A stretch of 64,000 bases of DNA, taken from Anaerozeibacter quisquiliarum. GTDB taxonomy: Bacteria; Bacillota; Clostridia; Christensenellales; Aristaeellaceae. The position numbers and the translations under genes were made by a program. The stretch is taken from assembly GCA_051162045.1 (NCBI GenBank), contig JBISDI010000008.1; one strand, given 5' to 3'. Under the pieces are notes generated by a model. The model saw only the letters and a list, made by a program, of their open reading frames with translations, was not told where the DNA came from and did no database searches. This document shows positions 50,870-58,677 of this stretch, one piece after another; position 1 is the first letter of the stretch; the number at the start of each line of letters is the position of its first letter.

Positions 50870-52033
50870 TCAGTGATGGAACAGCCTCAGTCCCGTGAAG
50901 GCCATCGCGATCCCGTATCGGTCACAGGCCGCGATCACGTGGGCGTCGCGGATCGAGCCGCCCGGCTGCGCGATGTAGTGAACGCCGCTCAAGCGCGCGC
51001 GCTCCACATTGTCGCCGAACGGGAAGAACGCGTCGCTGGCGAGCGACACGCCGTTAAAGCGTGCGAGCCATTCGCGCCGTTCGTCGGGGCCGATCCTCTC
51101 GGGCCTTTCGAGGAAGAACGCCCGCCAGCCCTCAAAGATTTCGGGCGAATTTGAGAGGTACCCGTCCACGCAGTTGTCCCGCTCCGGGCGGCCCAGCCCG
51201 TCCACAAAGGGGAGGTTCAGCGCCTTCGGGTGCAGCCTCAAATGGAACTGGTCGGCCTTGTCGCCCGCCAGCCGCGTGCAGTGGATGCGCGACTGCTGCC
51301 CCGCGCCCACGCCGATGGTCTGGCCGTGCTCGGCGTAGACCACGGAGTTCGACTGGGTATACTTGAGCGCGATCATGGCCACGATCAGGTCGCGCGCCGC
51401 GCTGTCGGGGATGTCCTTGGCCCGCGTGACTACGTTTTGAAGCAGCGTCGCGTCGATCTTCGCGTCGTTGCGGCCCTGTTCGAAGGTGATGCCGAATACC
51501 GTGCGGATGTCGGCGGCGTGCGGCCGGTAATCGGGGTCGATCTCGACGATGTTGTACGCGCCCTTGCGCTTGTTTGCGAGGATTTCGAGCGCCTCCGGCG
51601 CGTAGCCCGGCGCGATGACGCCGTCGGACACCTCGCGGGCGATCAGCCGCGCGGTGGACAGGTCGCAAACATCCGACAGCGCGACGAAGTCGCCGAACGA
51701 CGACATGCGGTCCGCGCCCCGCGCGCGGGCGTAGGCGGCGGCGAGCGGGGACAGCGGCTCGTCCTTCAGGAAGAAGCCCTTGTACAATTCGGGCGCAAGC
51801 TCAACGCCCACCGCCGCCCCCGCGGGGCTGACGTGCTTGAACGACGCGGCCGCGGGCAGCCCGGTGGCCTCCTTGAGTTCCCGAACCAACTGCCAGCCGT
51901 TCAGCGCGTCCAGGAAATTGATGTAGCCGGGCCGTCCGCAAAGCACCTTCACCGGCAGCTCGCCCGAGGGCAGGGAAATCCGCGCGGGCCGCTGGTTGGG
52001 GTTCAGGCCGTATTTCAACTCGATCGACTGCAT
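50870..52033 (-). CDS. Stand-alone AICAR transformylase (PurH C-terminal domain only)
   Basis: Formylates AICAR to FAICAR using 10-formyl-THF. The 387-residue protein corresponds to the transformylase half of PurH: LKYGLNPNQRPARI, the catalytic Lys66-His67 pair in ASFKHVSPAGAAVG, ADRMSSFGDFVALSDVCD, KYTQSNSVVYAEHGQTIGVGAGQQSRIHCTRLAGDKAD, and SDAFFPFGDNVERA near the end. The MGS-like IMP cyclohydrolase domain of normal PurH (~200 residues) is absent. It overlaps the PurO-type cyclohydrolase gene by 19 bases, so the two halves of the reaction are co-translated as separate proteins. Confidence 0.93.
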   Translation of the reverse strand: MQSIELKYGLNPNQRPARISLPSGELPVKVLCGRPGYINFLDALNGWQLVRELKEATGLPAAASFKHVSPAGAAVGVELAPELYKGFFLKDEPLSPLAAAYARARGADRMSSFGDFVALSDVCDLSTARLIAREVSDGVIAPGYAPEALEILANKRKGAYNIVEIDPDYRPHAADIRTVFGITFEQGRNDAKIDATLLQNVVTRAKDIPDSAARDLIVAMIALKYTQSNSVVYAEHGQTIGVGAGQQSRIHCTRLAGDKADQFHLRLHPKALNLPFVDGLGRPERDNCVDGYLSNSPEIFEGWRAFFLERPERIGPDERREWLARFNGVSLASDAFFPFGDNVERARLSGVHYIAQPGGSIRDAHVIAACDRYGIAMAFTGLRLFHH

Positions 52034-52731
52034 GACGCTTCCTCCTCCAGGCGGTTGATGATGTGATCCTCGAACGCCATGGCCACAGGATCGACCGCGC
52101 GCACGAACAGCGCCACCTTGTTGTCCGGGTCGAGCGCATTCCAGAGCGCGCGGGCGAACGCCGCGGGTTCGAGGTCGGTTTCCAGGGGCGCCGGCTCGCC
52201 CTCGAACGGCTTTAGCGGGTCAGCGCCGGGGCGATAGGTGTGGATCAGGTGCATAAGGCCCGGCTTCGGCGCTTCATAGCGGAAGAAAAAGCGCTCGCAG
52301 CCCGCGCCGCGCTTTACGATGCTGAGTTGGTAGGAGAAGCCGCCGCTTTCAAACGTCATAAGGCCGCTGATGCGGGGCGTGTAGTTGGGCGCGTCCGGCT
52401 CGTATTCGCGGCTGTCGAGCGCCGCCTCAAAGGTCTCGCCGCGCATCAGGAAATCCCGGATCGTGTCGGTCTGGTCGCCGTTGCTGACGATGATTCGGTT
52501 TCCCAGCACGCGCAACGGGGCGTAGATAATCAGCGACGGATCCTCGACCTTCGCAGGGTCGAACGCCTGCGCGCGCAAGCCCGCCGCGTCCGGCGCGAGC
52601 ACCCGGTTGCGGCTATTTAGGCTGCGGCCCATCAGGAAGTAGGCGATCAGCGCGCGGCCGTCGGGCGCGGCTCCCAGCAGGATGCCCCGGCCCGGATAGG
52701 CGCTGAGCGCGTGCAAATCGGTCAGGTTCAT
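52015..52731 (-). CDS. purO: IMP cyclohydrolase, archaeal PurO type
   Basis: Closes FAICAR to IMP, the last step of de novo synthesis. The 238-residue protein begins MNLTDLHALSAYPGRGILLGAAPDGRALIAYFLMGRS, with LNSRNRVL, IIVSNGDQTDTI and PNYTPRISGLM typical of the PurO/IMP-cyclohydrolase-like family (NTN-hydrolase-related fold), unrelated to PurH's own domain. The start at 52731 overlaps the purN stop (ATGA); a 21-codon longer frame lies within purN. The gene order transformylase next to cyclohydrolase supports the assignment. Confidence 0.88.
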   Translation of the reverse strand: MNLTDLHALSAYPGRGILLGAAPDGRALIAYFLMGRSLNSRNRVLAPDAAGLRAQAFDPAKVEDPSLIIYAPLRVLGNRIIVSNGDQTDTIRDFLMRGETFEAALDSREYEPDAPNYTPRISGLMTFESGGFSYQLSIVKRGAGCERFFFRYEAPKPGLMHLIHTYRPGADPLKPFEGEPAPLETDLEPAAFARALWNALDPDNKVALFVRAVDPVAMAFEDHIINRLEEEASCSRSS

Positions 52732-53321
52732 GGCAGCTTCTCCTTCACAATCCCCAGGCACAATGCCTCGACCGCACGGGGCAGCAGCACCCACTCGGCC
52801 TCGGTCATCACGCGCCTTTGGAGCATTTCCGGGGTGTCGCCGGGCAGCACGTCCACCGCCTTCTGGGCGAGGATCGCCCCGCCGTCCGGGACTTCATTGA
52901 CCAGGTGCACCGTCGCGCCGGTGAGCTTGACGCCGCGCTTGAGCGCTTCCTCGTGGGGCTTGAGACCGTAGTACCCCTTGCCCGAGAACGCGGGGATCAG
53001 CGACGGGTGCACGTTGACGATGCGGTTCTCGTACCGCCTCACCAACTCTGCGCCCAGTATGGTCAGGTAGCCGGCCAGCACGACCAGGTCGATCCCGCGC
53101 TCGTCCAGCGCGATGACGAGCGCCTGTTCGCCGTCGGCCCGCGTGACGGTCAGCGCCTCGATCCCGGCATGCCGGGCGCGCGTGAGCGCGTAGGCGTCCG
53201 CGCGGCTGGATATGACCAACGCGATTTCGCCGCTTTGCAGGATGCCCGAGGCTTGCGCGTCGATCAGCGCCTGCAGGTTGGTGCCGCCGCCCGACACCAA
53301 TACCGCCACCCGCGCCTTCAT
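52728..53321 (-). CDS. purN: Phosphoribosylglycinamide formyltransferase 1
   Basis: Transfers formyl from 10-formyl-THF to GAR; 197 residues. It has the N-terminal VAVLVSGGGTNLQALID, the catalytic Asn/His segment IVNVHPSLIPAFSG and the catalytic Asp loop GATVHLVNEVPDGGAILAQ. Overlaps purM by ATGA and the cyclohydrolase by ATGA. Confidence 0.95.
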   Translation of the reverse strand: MKARVAVLVSGGGTNLQALIDAQASGILQSGEIALVISSRADAYALTRARHAGIEALTVTRADGEQALVIALDERGIDLVVLAGYLTILGAELVRRYENRIVNVHPSLIPAFSGKGYYGLKPHEEALKRGVKLTGATVHLVNEVPDGGAILAQKAVDVLPGDTPEMLQRRVMTEAEWVLLPRAVEALCLGIVKEKLP

Positions 53322-54352
53322 CGCAGCAGCACGCCTTCCTCGCCCGCGGCGACCTCGCCCAGCGCGAAAGCGGCCTCGCCCAAGTCGCGCAGGATGGCCA
53401 GCGCGCGGCCCGCGTCCTCGGCGGCGACGGTCAGCACCATGCCGACGCCCATGTTGAAGGTGTTGAACATGTCGCGCTCCGAGATGTTCCCCGCGCCTTG
53501 GACCACGGAGAAGATCGGCTGCGGTCGTACGGCCGAGCGCTCGATCACCGCGGTCATCCCCCGCGGCAGCGCGCGCGGGATGTTCTCGAAGAAGCCGCCG
53601 CCGGTGATGTGGGAGGCGGATTTCACCGTGAGAGAGTCAGACAGCGCCAGGAGCGGCTTGACATAGATGCGCGTGGGGGACAAAAGCGCTTCGCCCAGCG
53701 TCATGCCCAGCTCTTCGCTGTACCCCTCCACGCCCTTCGCTTCGATGTCCAGCGCCTTGCGCACCAGCGAAAAGCCGTTGGAGTGCACGCCGGAGGACGG
53801 CAGCGCGATCAGCGCGTCGCCCGGCCGGACGGAGGACTTGTCGAAGATGCGGGCCTTGTCCACGACGCCGACCGAGAAGCCCGCCAGGTCGTACTCGTCC
53901 TCGGGGTAGAATCCGGGCATTTCGGCGGTCTCGCCGCCCACCAGCGCGCAGCCCGCCTGCACGCAGCCCTCGGCGACGCCCGCGACGATCGCGGCAATCC
54001 GTTCGGGCACGTTCCTGCCGCAGGCGACGTAGTCGAGGAACAACAGCGGCTTCGCGCCGCAGCAGATCACGTCGTTGACGCACATGGCCACACAGTCGAT
54101 GCCGACGGTGTCGTGCTTGTCCATCAGGAACGCAATCTTGAGCTTGGTGCCCACGCCGTCGGTGCCGCCGACCAGGACCGGACGGGCGATGCCGGTCACA
54201 TCCAGTTCAAACATCCCGCCGAAATCGCCGATGCCGCTCAGGCAACCGGGGACAACGGTGCGCGCGATGTGGGCCTTCATCAACTCCACCGCACGGTACC
54301 CGGCTTCAATGTCCACGCCGGCCTGCCTGTAGCTTTCGCTGAAACTCCTCAT
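53318..54352 (-). CDS. purM: Phosphoribosylformylglycinamidine cyclo-ligase
   Basis: AIR synthetase of 344 residues: YRQAGVDIEAGYRAVELMK, VGGTDGVGTKLKIAF, GIDCVAMCVNDVICCGAKPLLFLDY, ALVGGETAEMPGFY, ASHITGGGFFENIPRALP and FNMGVGMVL. The start at 54352 is set by the ATGA overlap with purF; a much longer frame upstream is a shadow of purF. Confidence 0.95.
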   Translation of the reverse strand: MRSFSESYRQAGVDIEAGYRAVELMKAHIARTVVPGCLSGIGDFGGMFELDVTGIARPVLVGGTDGVGTKLKIAFLMDKHDTVGIDCVAMCVNDVICCGAKPLLFLDYVACGRNVPERIAAIVAGVAEGCVQAGCALVGGETAEMPGFYPEDEYDLAGFSVGVVDKARIFDKSSVRPGDALIALPSSGVHSNGFSLVRKALDIEAKGVEGYSEELGMTLGEALLSPTRIYVKPLLALSDSLTVKSASHITGGGFFENIPRALPRGMTAVIERSAVRPQPIFSVVQGAGNISERDMFNTFNMGVGMVLTVAAEDAGRALAILRDLGEAAFALGEVAAGEEGVLLR

Positions 54353-55773
54353 AACGCGTCCTCCGGAAGCTTTACGTCGAATCGGGATTTTGACGGCGTC
54401 GAAGGCGGCTCGCAGGGGTAGTCGCCGGTGAAGCAGGCGTTGCAGAAGCCCTGTGTGTTGTCGGCCAGCAGGTTTACGCTGTTCACCGACAGGTACCCCA
54501 GCGAATCCGCGCCGAGGATCGCGCGGATTTCGTCCACCGAGTACCGGCAGGCGATCAGCTTGTCGCGCGAGTCGATGTCGGTGCCGAAGTAGCAGGGGTG
54601 CAAAAAAGGCGGCGCGGACACCCGCATGTGAACCTCCACCGCGCCCGCGTCCCGGAGCAGCCCCACGATTCGGGCGCTGGTGGTGCCGCGCACGATCGAA
54701 TCGTCGACCAACACCACGCGCTTGCCCGCGACCGTAGCGGCCACAGGGTTCAGCTTGATGCGCACCTTGTTCTCCCGGTCGGCCTGGCAGGGCTCGATGA
54801 ACGTGCGGGCGACGTACTTGTTCTTGATGAAGCCGATGCCGTAGGGGATGCCTGACTGGCGCGCGTAGCCGACGGCGGCGTCGATGCCGCTGTCGGGCAC
54901 GCCCACCACCACGTCGGCCTGCACCGGGTGCTCGAGCGCCAGGAACGCGCCCGCGCGCAGCCGCGCCGTGTGCACGCTCGAGCGGTCGATCACCGAATCG
55001 GGCCGCGCGAAGTAGATGTACTCGAACACGCAGGTGGTCTTGGGTGCGCTGTGCATATGGGCGGTCAGGCTGTGCATGCCGGACTTGTCCACGACCACGA
55101 TCTCGCCGGGCTCGACGTCCCGCACGAAGCGCGCGCCGATGGCGTCGAGCGCGCAGGACTCCGACGCGAACACGGTGCTCTCGCCGAGCCTGCCGATGCA
55201 CAGCGGGCGGAAGCCGTGCGGGTCGCGCACCGCCATCAGCTTCGTGGGCGACATGACCACGAGCGAATACGCGCCCGCAAGCCGCCCCATCGCGGCGGCG
55301 ATTGCTTCCTCGATCGACGGGGCCTCCAGGCGCGCCTGGGTGATTACGTAGGAGATGACCTCGGTGTCGGAGCTCGTGTGGAAGATCGAACCGCGCAGTT
55401 CCAGCGCCTCGCGCAATTCGGCGGCGTTGCTGAGCGCGCCGTTGTGGGCCAGCGCCATCTGCCCCTTCACGTGGTTGACCACGAGCGGCTGCGCGTTCTT
55501 GCGGGCGTCCGCGCCCGTCGTGGCGTAGCGCACGTGGCCCACCACCATCGTGCCCAGGCCCATCCCGCGCAGCGCCCCCTCGGTCATGACCTCGCTGACC
55601 AGCCCCGCGTCCTTGTGGCAGGTGATTACGCCCCGGTCGTTCAGCGCGATGCCGCAGCTCTCCTGGCCCCGGTGCTGCAGCGCGTAGAGCGCGTAGTAGG
55701 ACGCGCCCACCACGTCGCGGCCGTCCGGGCTGTACATGCCGAACACGCCGCATTCATCGTGAATCTTTGCCAT
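54349..55773 (-). CDS. purF: Amidophosphoribosyltransferase
   Basis: Committed step of purine synthesis (PRPP plus glutamine to phosphoribosylamine); 474 residues. The N-terminal glutaminase nucleophile is Cys8 in HDECGVFG after a short cleavable propeptide; HVRYATTG and ALAHNGALSN follow. The PRTase half has VVGVPDSGIDAAVGYA and the PRPP loop VVLVDDSIVRGTTSA. Cys residues in CVFEYIYFARPD and CNACFTGDYPC fit the [4Fe-4S] ligands of Bacillus-type PurF, which implies oxygen sensitivity. One base separates it from purC. Confidence 0.95.
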   Translation of the reverse strand: MAKIHDECGVFGMYSPDGRDVVGASYYALYALQHRGQESCGIALNDRGVITCHKDAGLVSEVMTEGALRGMGLGTMVVGHVRYATTGADARKNAQPLVVNHVKGQMALAHNGALSNAAELREALELRGSIFHTSSDTEVISYVITQARLEAPSIEEAIAAAMGRLAGAYSLVVMSPTKLMAVRDPHGFRPLCIGRLGESTVFASESCALDAIGARFVRDVEPGEIVVVDKSGMHSLTAHMHSAPKTTCVFEYIYFARPDSVIDRSSVHTARLRAGAFLALEHPVQADVVVGVPDSGIDAAVGYARQSGIPYGIGFIKNKYVARTFIEPCQADRENKVRIKLNPVAATVAGKRVVLVDDSIVRGTTSARIVGLLRDAGAVEVHMRVSAPPFLHPCYFGTDIDSRDKLIACRYSVDEIRAILGADSLGYLSVNSVNLLADNTQGFCNACFTGDYPCEPPSTPSKSRFDVKLPEDAL

Positions 55774-55774
55774 G

Positions 55775-56488
55775 TCACGCCCCCAGCAGGCGCTTCATGA
55801 TCTCTTGGTACGCGCCCTCGACGTCGCCCAGGTCGCGGCGGAAGCGATCCTTGTCCAGCTTTTCCCGCGTGCGGCTGTCCCAGAAGCGGCAGGTGTCCGG
55901 CGAGATCTCGTCGGCCAGCACGATCGTGCCATCCGGGGTCTTTCCAAACTCCAGCTTGAAGTCGATCAACTCGATGTTCAGATCCCGCAGATATTCCGAG
56001 AGGATTTCGTCCACCTTGAGCGCGTAGGCGCTGATGGTGCCCAGTTCCTCCTCCGTCGCCAGATCAAGCGCCAGGATGTGGTACTCGTTCACCAGCGGAT
56101 CGCCCAGCGCGTCGTTTTTGTAGCAGAACTCAAGCACCGTGCGCTTCAGCTTCACGCCCTCGTCAAGGCCCAGGCGCTTGGATAGCGAGCCCGCCGCGAT
56201 GTTGCGCACGATGACCTCGAGCGGCACGATCCTGACCTTCCTGACCAGCGTCTCCCGCTCGTTCAGTTCTTCCACGAGATGGGTGGGCACGCCCTTTGCC
56301 TCGAGCAGCCGCATCAGGTGGTTGGAGACGCGGTTGTTGATCGCGCCCTTGCCCAGAATCGTGCCCCTCTTCAGGCCGTTGAACGCCGTGGCATCGTCCT
56401 TGTAGGACACGATGCACAGGTCGGGATCGCAGGTCGCGTACACCTTCTTGGCCTTGCCCTCGTAGAGCTGCGCTTGCTTTTCAATCAT
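55775..56488 (-). CDS. purC: Phosphoribosylaminoimidazole-succinocarboxamide synthase
   Basis: SAICAR synthetase of 237 residues: QLYEGKAKKVYATCDPDLCIVSYKDDATAFNG, GVPTHLVEELNERETLVRKVRIVPLEVIVRN, and ADEISPDTCRFWDSRTREKLDKDRFR. The start at 56488 overlaps the end of purE by 8 bases with GGGAAG upstream; the longer frame lies in purE. Confidence 0.95.
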   Translation of the reverse strand: MIEKQAQLYEGKAKKVYATCDPDLCIVSYKDDATAFNGLKRGTILGKGAINNRVSNHLMRLLEAKGVPTHLVEELNERETLVRKVRIVPLEVIVRNIAAGSLSKRLGLDEGVKLKRTVLEFCYKNDALGDPLVNEYHILALDLATEEELGTISAYALKVDEILSEYLRDLNIELIDFKLEFGKTPDGTIVLADEISPDTCRFWDSRTREKLDKDRFRRDLGDVEGAYQEIMKRLLGA

Positions 56489-56987
56489 CTTGCTTCCCTC
56501 CGATGAACCGCTGCCGAATGGCGCTGTCCTTCTCCATGACCTGTCGGGCCATCTCGTCCCGCTCCGCGTCGAGCTTGCGCGCGAGCGCTTCGTCTGCAAC
56601 CGCGAGGATTTCGGCCGCCAGCAGCGCCGCGTTGCGAGCCCCGTCGACCGCGACCGTCGCCACCGGCACCCCCGGCGGCATCTGCACCGTGGACAGCAGC
56701 GCGTCCAAACCCTCGAACGACGCGCTGATCGGCACCCCGATCACCGGCAAGGTGGTGTTGGCCGCAAACGCGCCCGCGAGGTGCGCCGCCTTGCCCGCCG
56801 CGCAGATGATCGCGCCAAAATCATGCGCCCGCGCTTCGCGGGCAAATTGCTGCGCAAGCGCGGGCGTTCTGTGCGCCGATAGGACGCGGACTTCATAGGG
56901 AATTTGCAGACGGCTCAACGCATCCATCGAGCCCTGCATGACCGCGAGGTCGCTGTCGCTGCCCATGACGATGGCTACCTTCTTCAT
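56481..56987 (-). CDS. purE: 5-(carboxyamino)imidazole ribonucleotide mutase
   Basis: Makes CAIR; 168 residues. The N-terminus is VAIVMGSDSDLAVMQGSMDAL, then VLSAHRTPALAQQFAREA, CAAGKAAHLAGAFAANT and GLDALLSTVQMPPGVPVATVAVDGARNAALLAAEIL. The usual AGAGGAAHLPG loop is here CAAGKAAHLAG. No purK lies in the window, so the route (N5-CAIR mutase or direct carboxylation) is open. First gene of the operon. Confidence 0.93.
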   Translation of the reverse strand: MKKVAIVMGSDSDLAVMQGSMDALSRLQIPYEVRVLSAHRTPALAQQFAREARAHDFGAIICAAGKAAHLAGAFAANTTLPVIGVPISASFEGLDALLSTVQMPPGVPVATVAVDGARNAALLAAEILAVADEALARKLDAERDEMARQVMEKDSAIRQRFIGGKQDD

Positions 56988-57040
56988 TGTCGCACCTCAA
57001 AACACGAACATTAAATACGAAAACCAAGGAAACAATCGTA

Positions 57041-57069
57041 ATTATACCACAAAAGGCGGAGAGCGCCAG
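57041..57069 (-). promoter_or_regulatory. Extended -10 promoter of the purine operon
   Basis: On the minus strand TGGTATAAT (TATAAT at 57046-57041) lies about 55 bases upstream of purE; the matching -35 position (57069-57064) is poor. No PurR box or known purine riboswitch was recognised in the leader. Confidence 0.6.
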
Positions 57070-57300
57070 AACCCCCTCCGTTAAACGTATGTAATATGTG
57101 CGGGATTGCGCGTGTGCATAGCCGTCCCGGCGCAGCCTGAAAACGCAGGCGCTGGGTCGAGGCTCTCAGGCTTAGCCGAGGGGAACCCTTAGCGCCGCTC
57201 GGCTGTTCGGTACCGCACGGTGCGACAGGGGGGAAAGACGCCGCCTGATGGATAGGCCCATGGTTCCGGCAGGCCGGGGTCACCCTCGTCCATAAAGGCG
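57070..57300 (+). repeat. Intergenic repeat/structured element, copy A
   Basis: The block 57205-57273 matches 62129-62196: shared GTTCGGT, GGTGCG, CAGGGG, the 15-mer CGCCGCCTGATGGAT and the 9-mer GGTTCCGGC, in the same order and spacing. Just upstream, 57181-57196 contains GGAACCCTTAGCGC, the exact reverse complement of the 14-mer found at the same relative place in copy B. GCCGAG/CTCGGC (57175-57203) would form a hairpin around it. It lies between the divergent purE and SDR genes. Confidence 0.6.
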
Positions 57301-57633
57301 CGGCGCGGTTCCTTTTTCTCTTGCTCCCGGCCGGCGTCCCGGCATTACGCAGGATACCCCGATCATGGAGGCTTATTCAGGCGCAACCGGCTTGAGCGAC
57401 TCCATGAGCGGAGGTTTCGGTGCTTGCGCCCGGCATATACGCCCTGAGCCGGTCTGGAAGCGAGACAAAGGCCGTGGCGCAAACCAACCGGAGGCGCTTG
57501 CTCTGATGGCCTTAACTTTACGGATAAAGGCAAGCGTGGTATAATCCATGCGGATGTATACGCAAAAGTACATTATGTGTATAATATGGTTGGGATTTCA
57601 ATGCCTTTATTTTAGCGGAAAGGGATATGCGTT
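57301..57633 (+). other. Upstream region of the SDR gene
   Basis: No gene. Two TATAAT boxes on the + strand (57540-57545, preceded by TGG; and 57580-57585) are candidate -10 elements for the downstream gene; neither has a good -35. The sequence turns AT-rich towards the gene. Confidence 0.45.
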
Positions 57634-58635
57634 ATGAATGATGTGTTCCTGATAACGGGCGGATATGGGCATTTGGGCAGTAATCTCGTTCAACTATTGT
57701 TGTCCGAGAAGAAGAAAGTACGGATATTTGACCGCGCAGGGCGCGCTTGTATCTCCGCTCCCGAGGGACTGCTCGAGACTGTCACAGGAGATATTCGGAA
57801 CAAACAGGATCTTGAATGCCTTTTTGACGGTTTGCAGGGCTGCGACGTCTTTGTCATCCATTGCGCCGGCATTGTTTCGATAGCCTCGAAAGAAGATAAG
57901 ATCGTCCGCGATGTGAATGTGAACGGTACAAAAAACATCGTCGATCTTTGCCTTAAGCACCGGGTGGAGCGCCTTGTTTACGTCAGCAGCGTCCATGCCC
58001 TTCCGGAAAAACGCAAAGGAGAGACGATCACGGAAGTATCTTCTTTTGACCCGGACAATGTTGTGGGACTGTACGCAAAGACAAAGGCAGAAGCATCTCA
58101 AATGGTTCTCGATTCATGCGAATGCGGCCTTGACGCAGTCATCGTCCATCCATCAGGGATCATCGGTCCCGGCGACTATGCGGTGGGCCATACAACAAGG
58201 CTCCTGGTGGATTACCTGAACGGAAAACTCACAGGCGGCATCGCGGGCGGGTATGATTTTGTTGATGTGCGCGACGTTTGTCAGGGTATCCTGAAGTGCG
58301 TCGAACACGGAAGATGCAAAGAAGCCTATATCCTTTCTTCCCGCTACATAGCCATAAAAGAGATTCTGGATCAGCTAAGCAATATCTCCGGAAGGAAGCC
58401 CATGAAAAACTATCTTCCCCTTTGGTTCATCAAGCCGATGGCTCCCCTTGCCGAGTTGTATTACAAGATTAGAAAAGTCAAGCCGTTGTTCACTTCGTAC
58501 TCGCTGTATACGCTTAAAAGCAACGCGGATTTTTCCCACGAAAAAGCCACAAGAGAGTTGGGATATCAACCAAGAGAGCTGAGCGTGACGCTTCGGGACA
58601 CGTACGACTGGCTAAAACAAAATGGCTACATCTAA
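57634..58635 (+). CDS. NAD-dependent epimerase/dehydratase family protein (extended SDR)
   Basis: Cytoplasmic oxidoreductase of 333 residues. The N-terminal NAD(P) site is FLITGGYGHLGSNL, followed by VFVIHCAGIVS, VNGTKNIVDLC, LVYVSSVHALP and the catalytic Tyr/Lys motif GLYAKTKAE; VIVHPSGIIGPGDY and DFVDVRDVCQGI are typical of extended SDRs. The C-terminal part (MKNYLPLWFIKPMAPLAELYYKIR) resembles dihydroflavonol-reductase-like and hydroxysteroid-dehydrogenase-like members. AAAGGGATA precedes the ATG. Lower GC than its neighbours suggests transfer. Substrate unknown. Confidence 0.87.
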   Translation: MNDVFLITGGYGHLGSNLVQLLLSEKKKVRIFDRAGRACISAPEGLLETVTGDIRNKQDLECLFDGLQGCDVFVIHCAGIVSIASKEDKIVRDVNVNGTKNIVDLCLKHRVERLVYVSSVHALPEKRKGETITEVSSFDPDNVVGLYAKTKAEASQMVLDSCECGLDAVIVHPSGIIGPGDYAVGHTTRLLVDYLNGKLTGGIAGGYDFVDVRDVCQGILKCVEHGRCKEAYILSSRYIAIKEILDQLSNISGRKPMKNYLPLWFIKPMAPLAELYYKIRKVKPLFTSYSLYTLKSNADFSHEKATRELGYQPRELSVTLRDTYDWLKQNGYI

Positions 58636-58677
58636 TACCAACCTCAACATCGGCCATTTTCGCCCGGACAGGCGGCA

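Noticed and set aside
57121..57200. Glycine- or TPP-riboswitch-like words (CTCTCAGG on plus, CCTGAGAGCCTCGACCC on minus) upstream of the purine operon
   Set aside because: Only isolated words match; the conserved partner segments of either aptamer are missing.
57181..57300. Cobalamin or fluoride riboswitch in the repeat element (CGGTGCG, GCCTGATGG)
   Set aside because: The core boxes of both classes are absent or in the wrong order.
57373..57573. A 66-codon minus-strand frame upstream of the SDR gene
   Set aside because: No ribosome site, no family likeness and Arg/Pro-rich composition.
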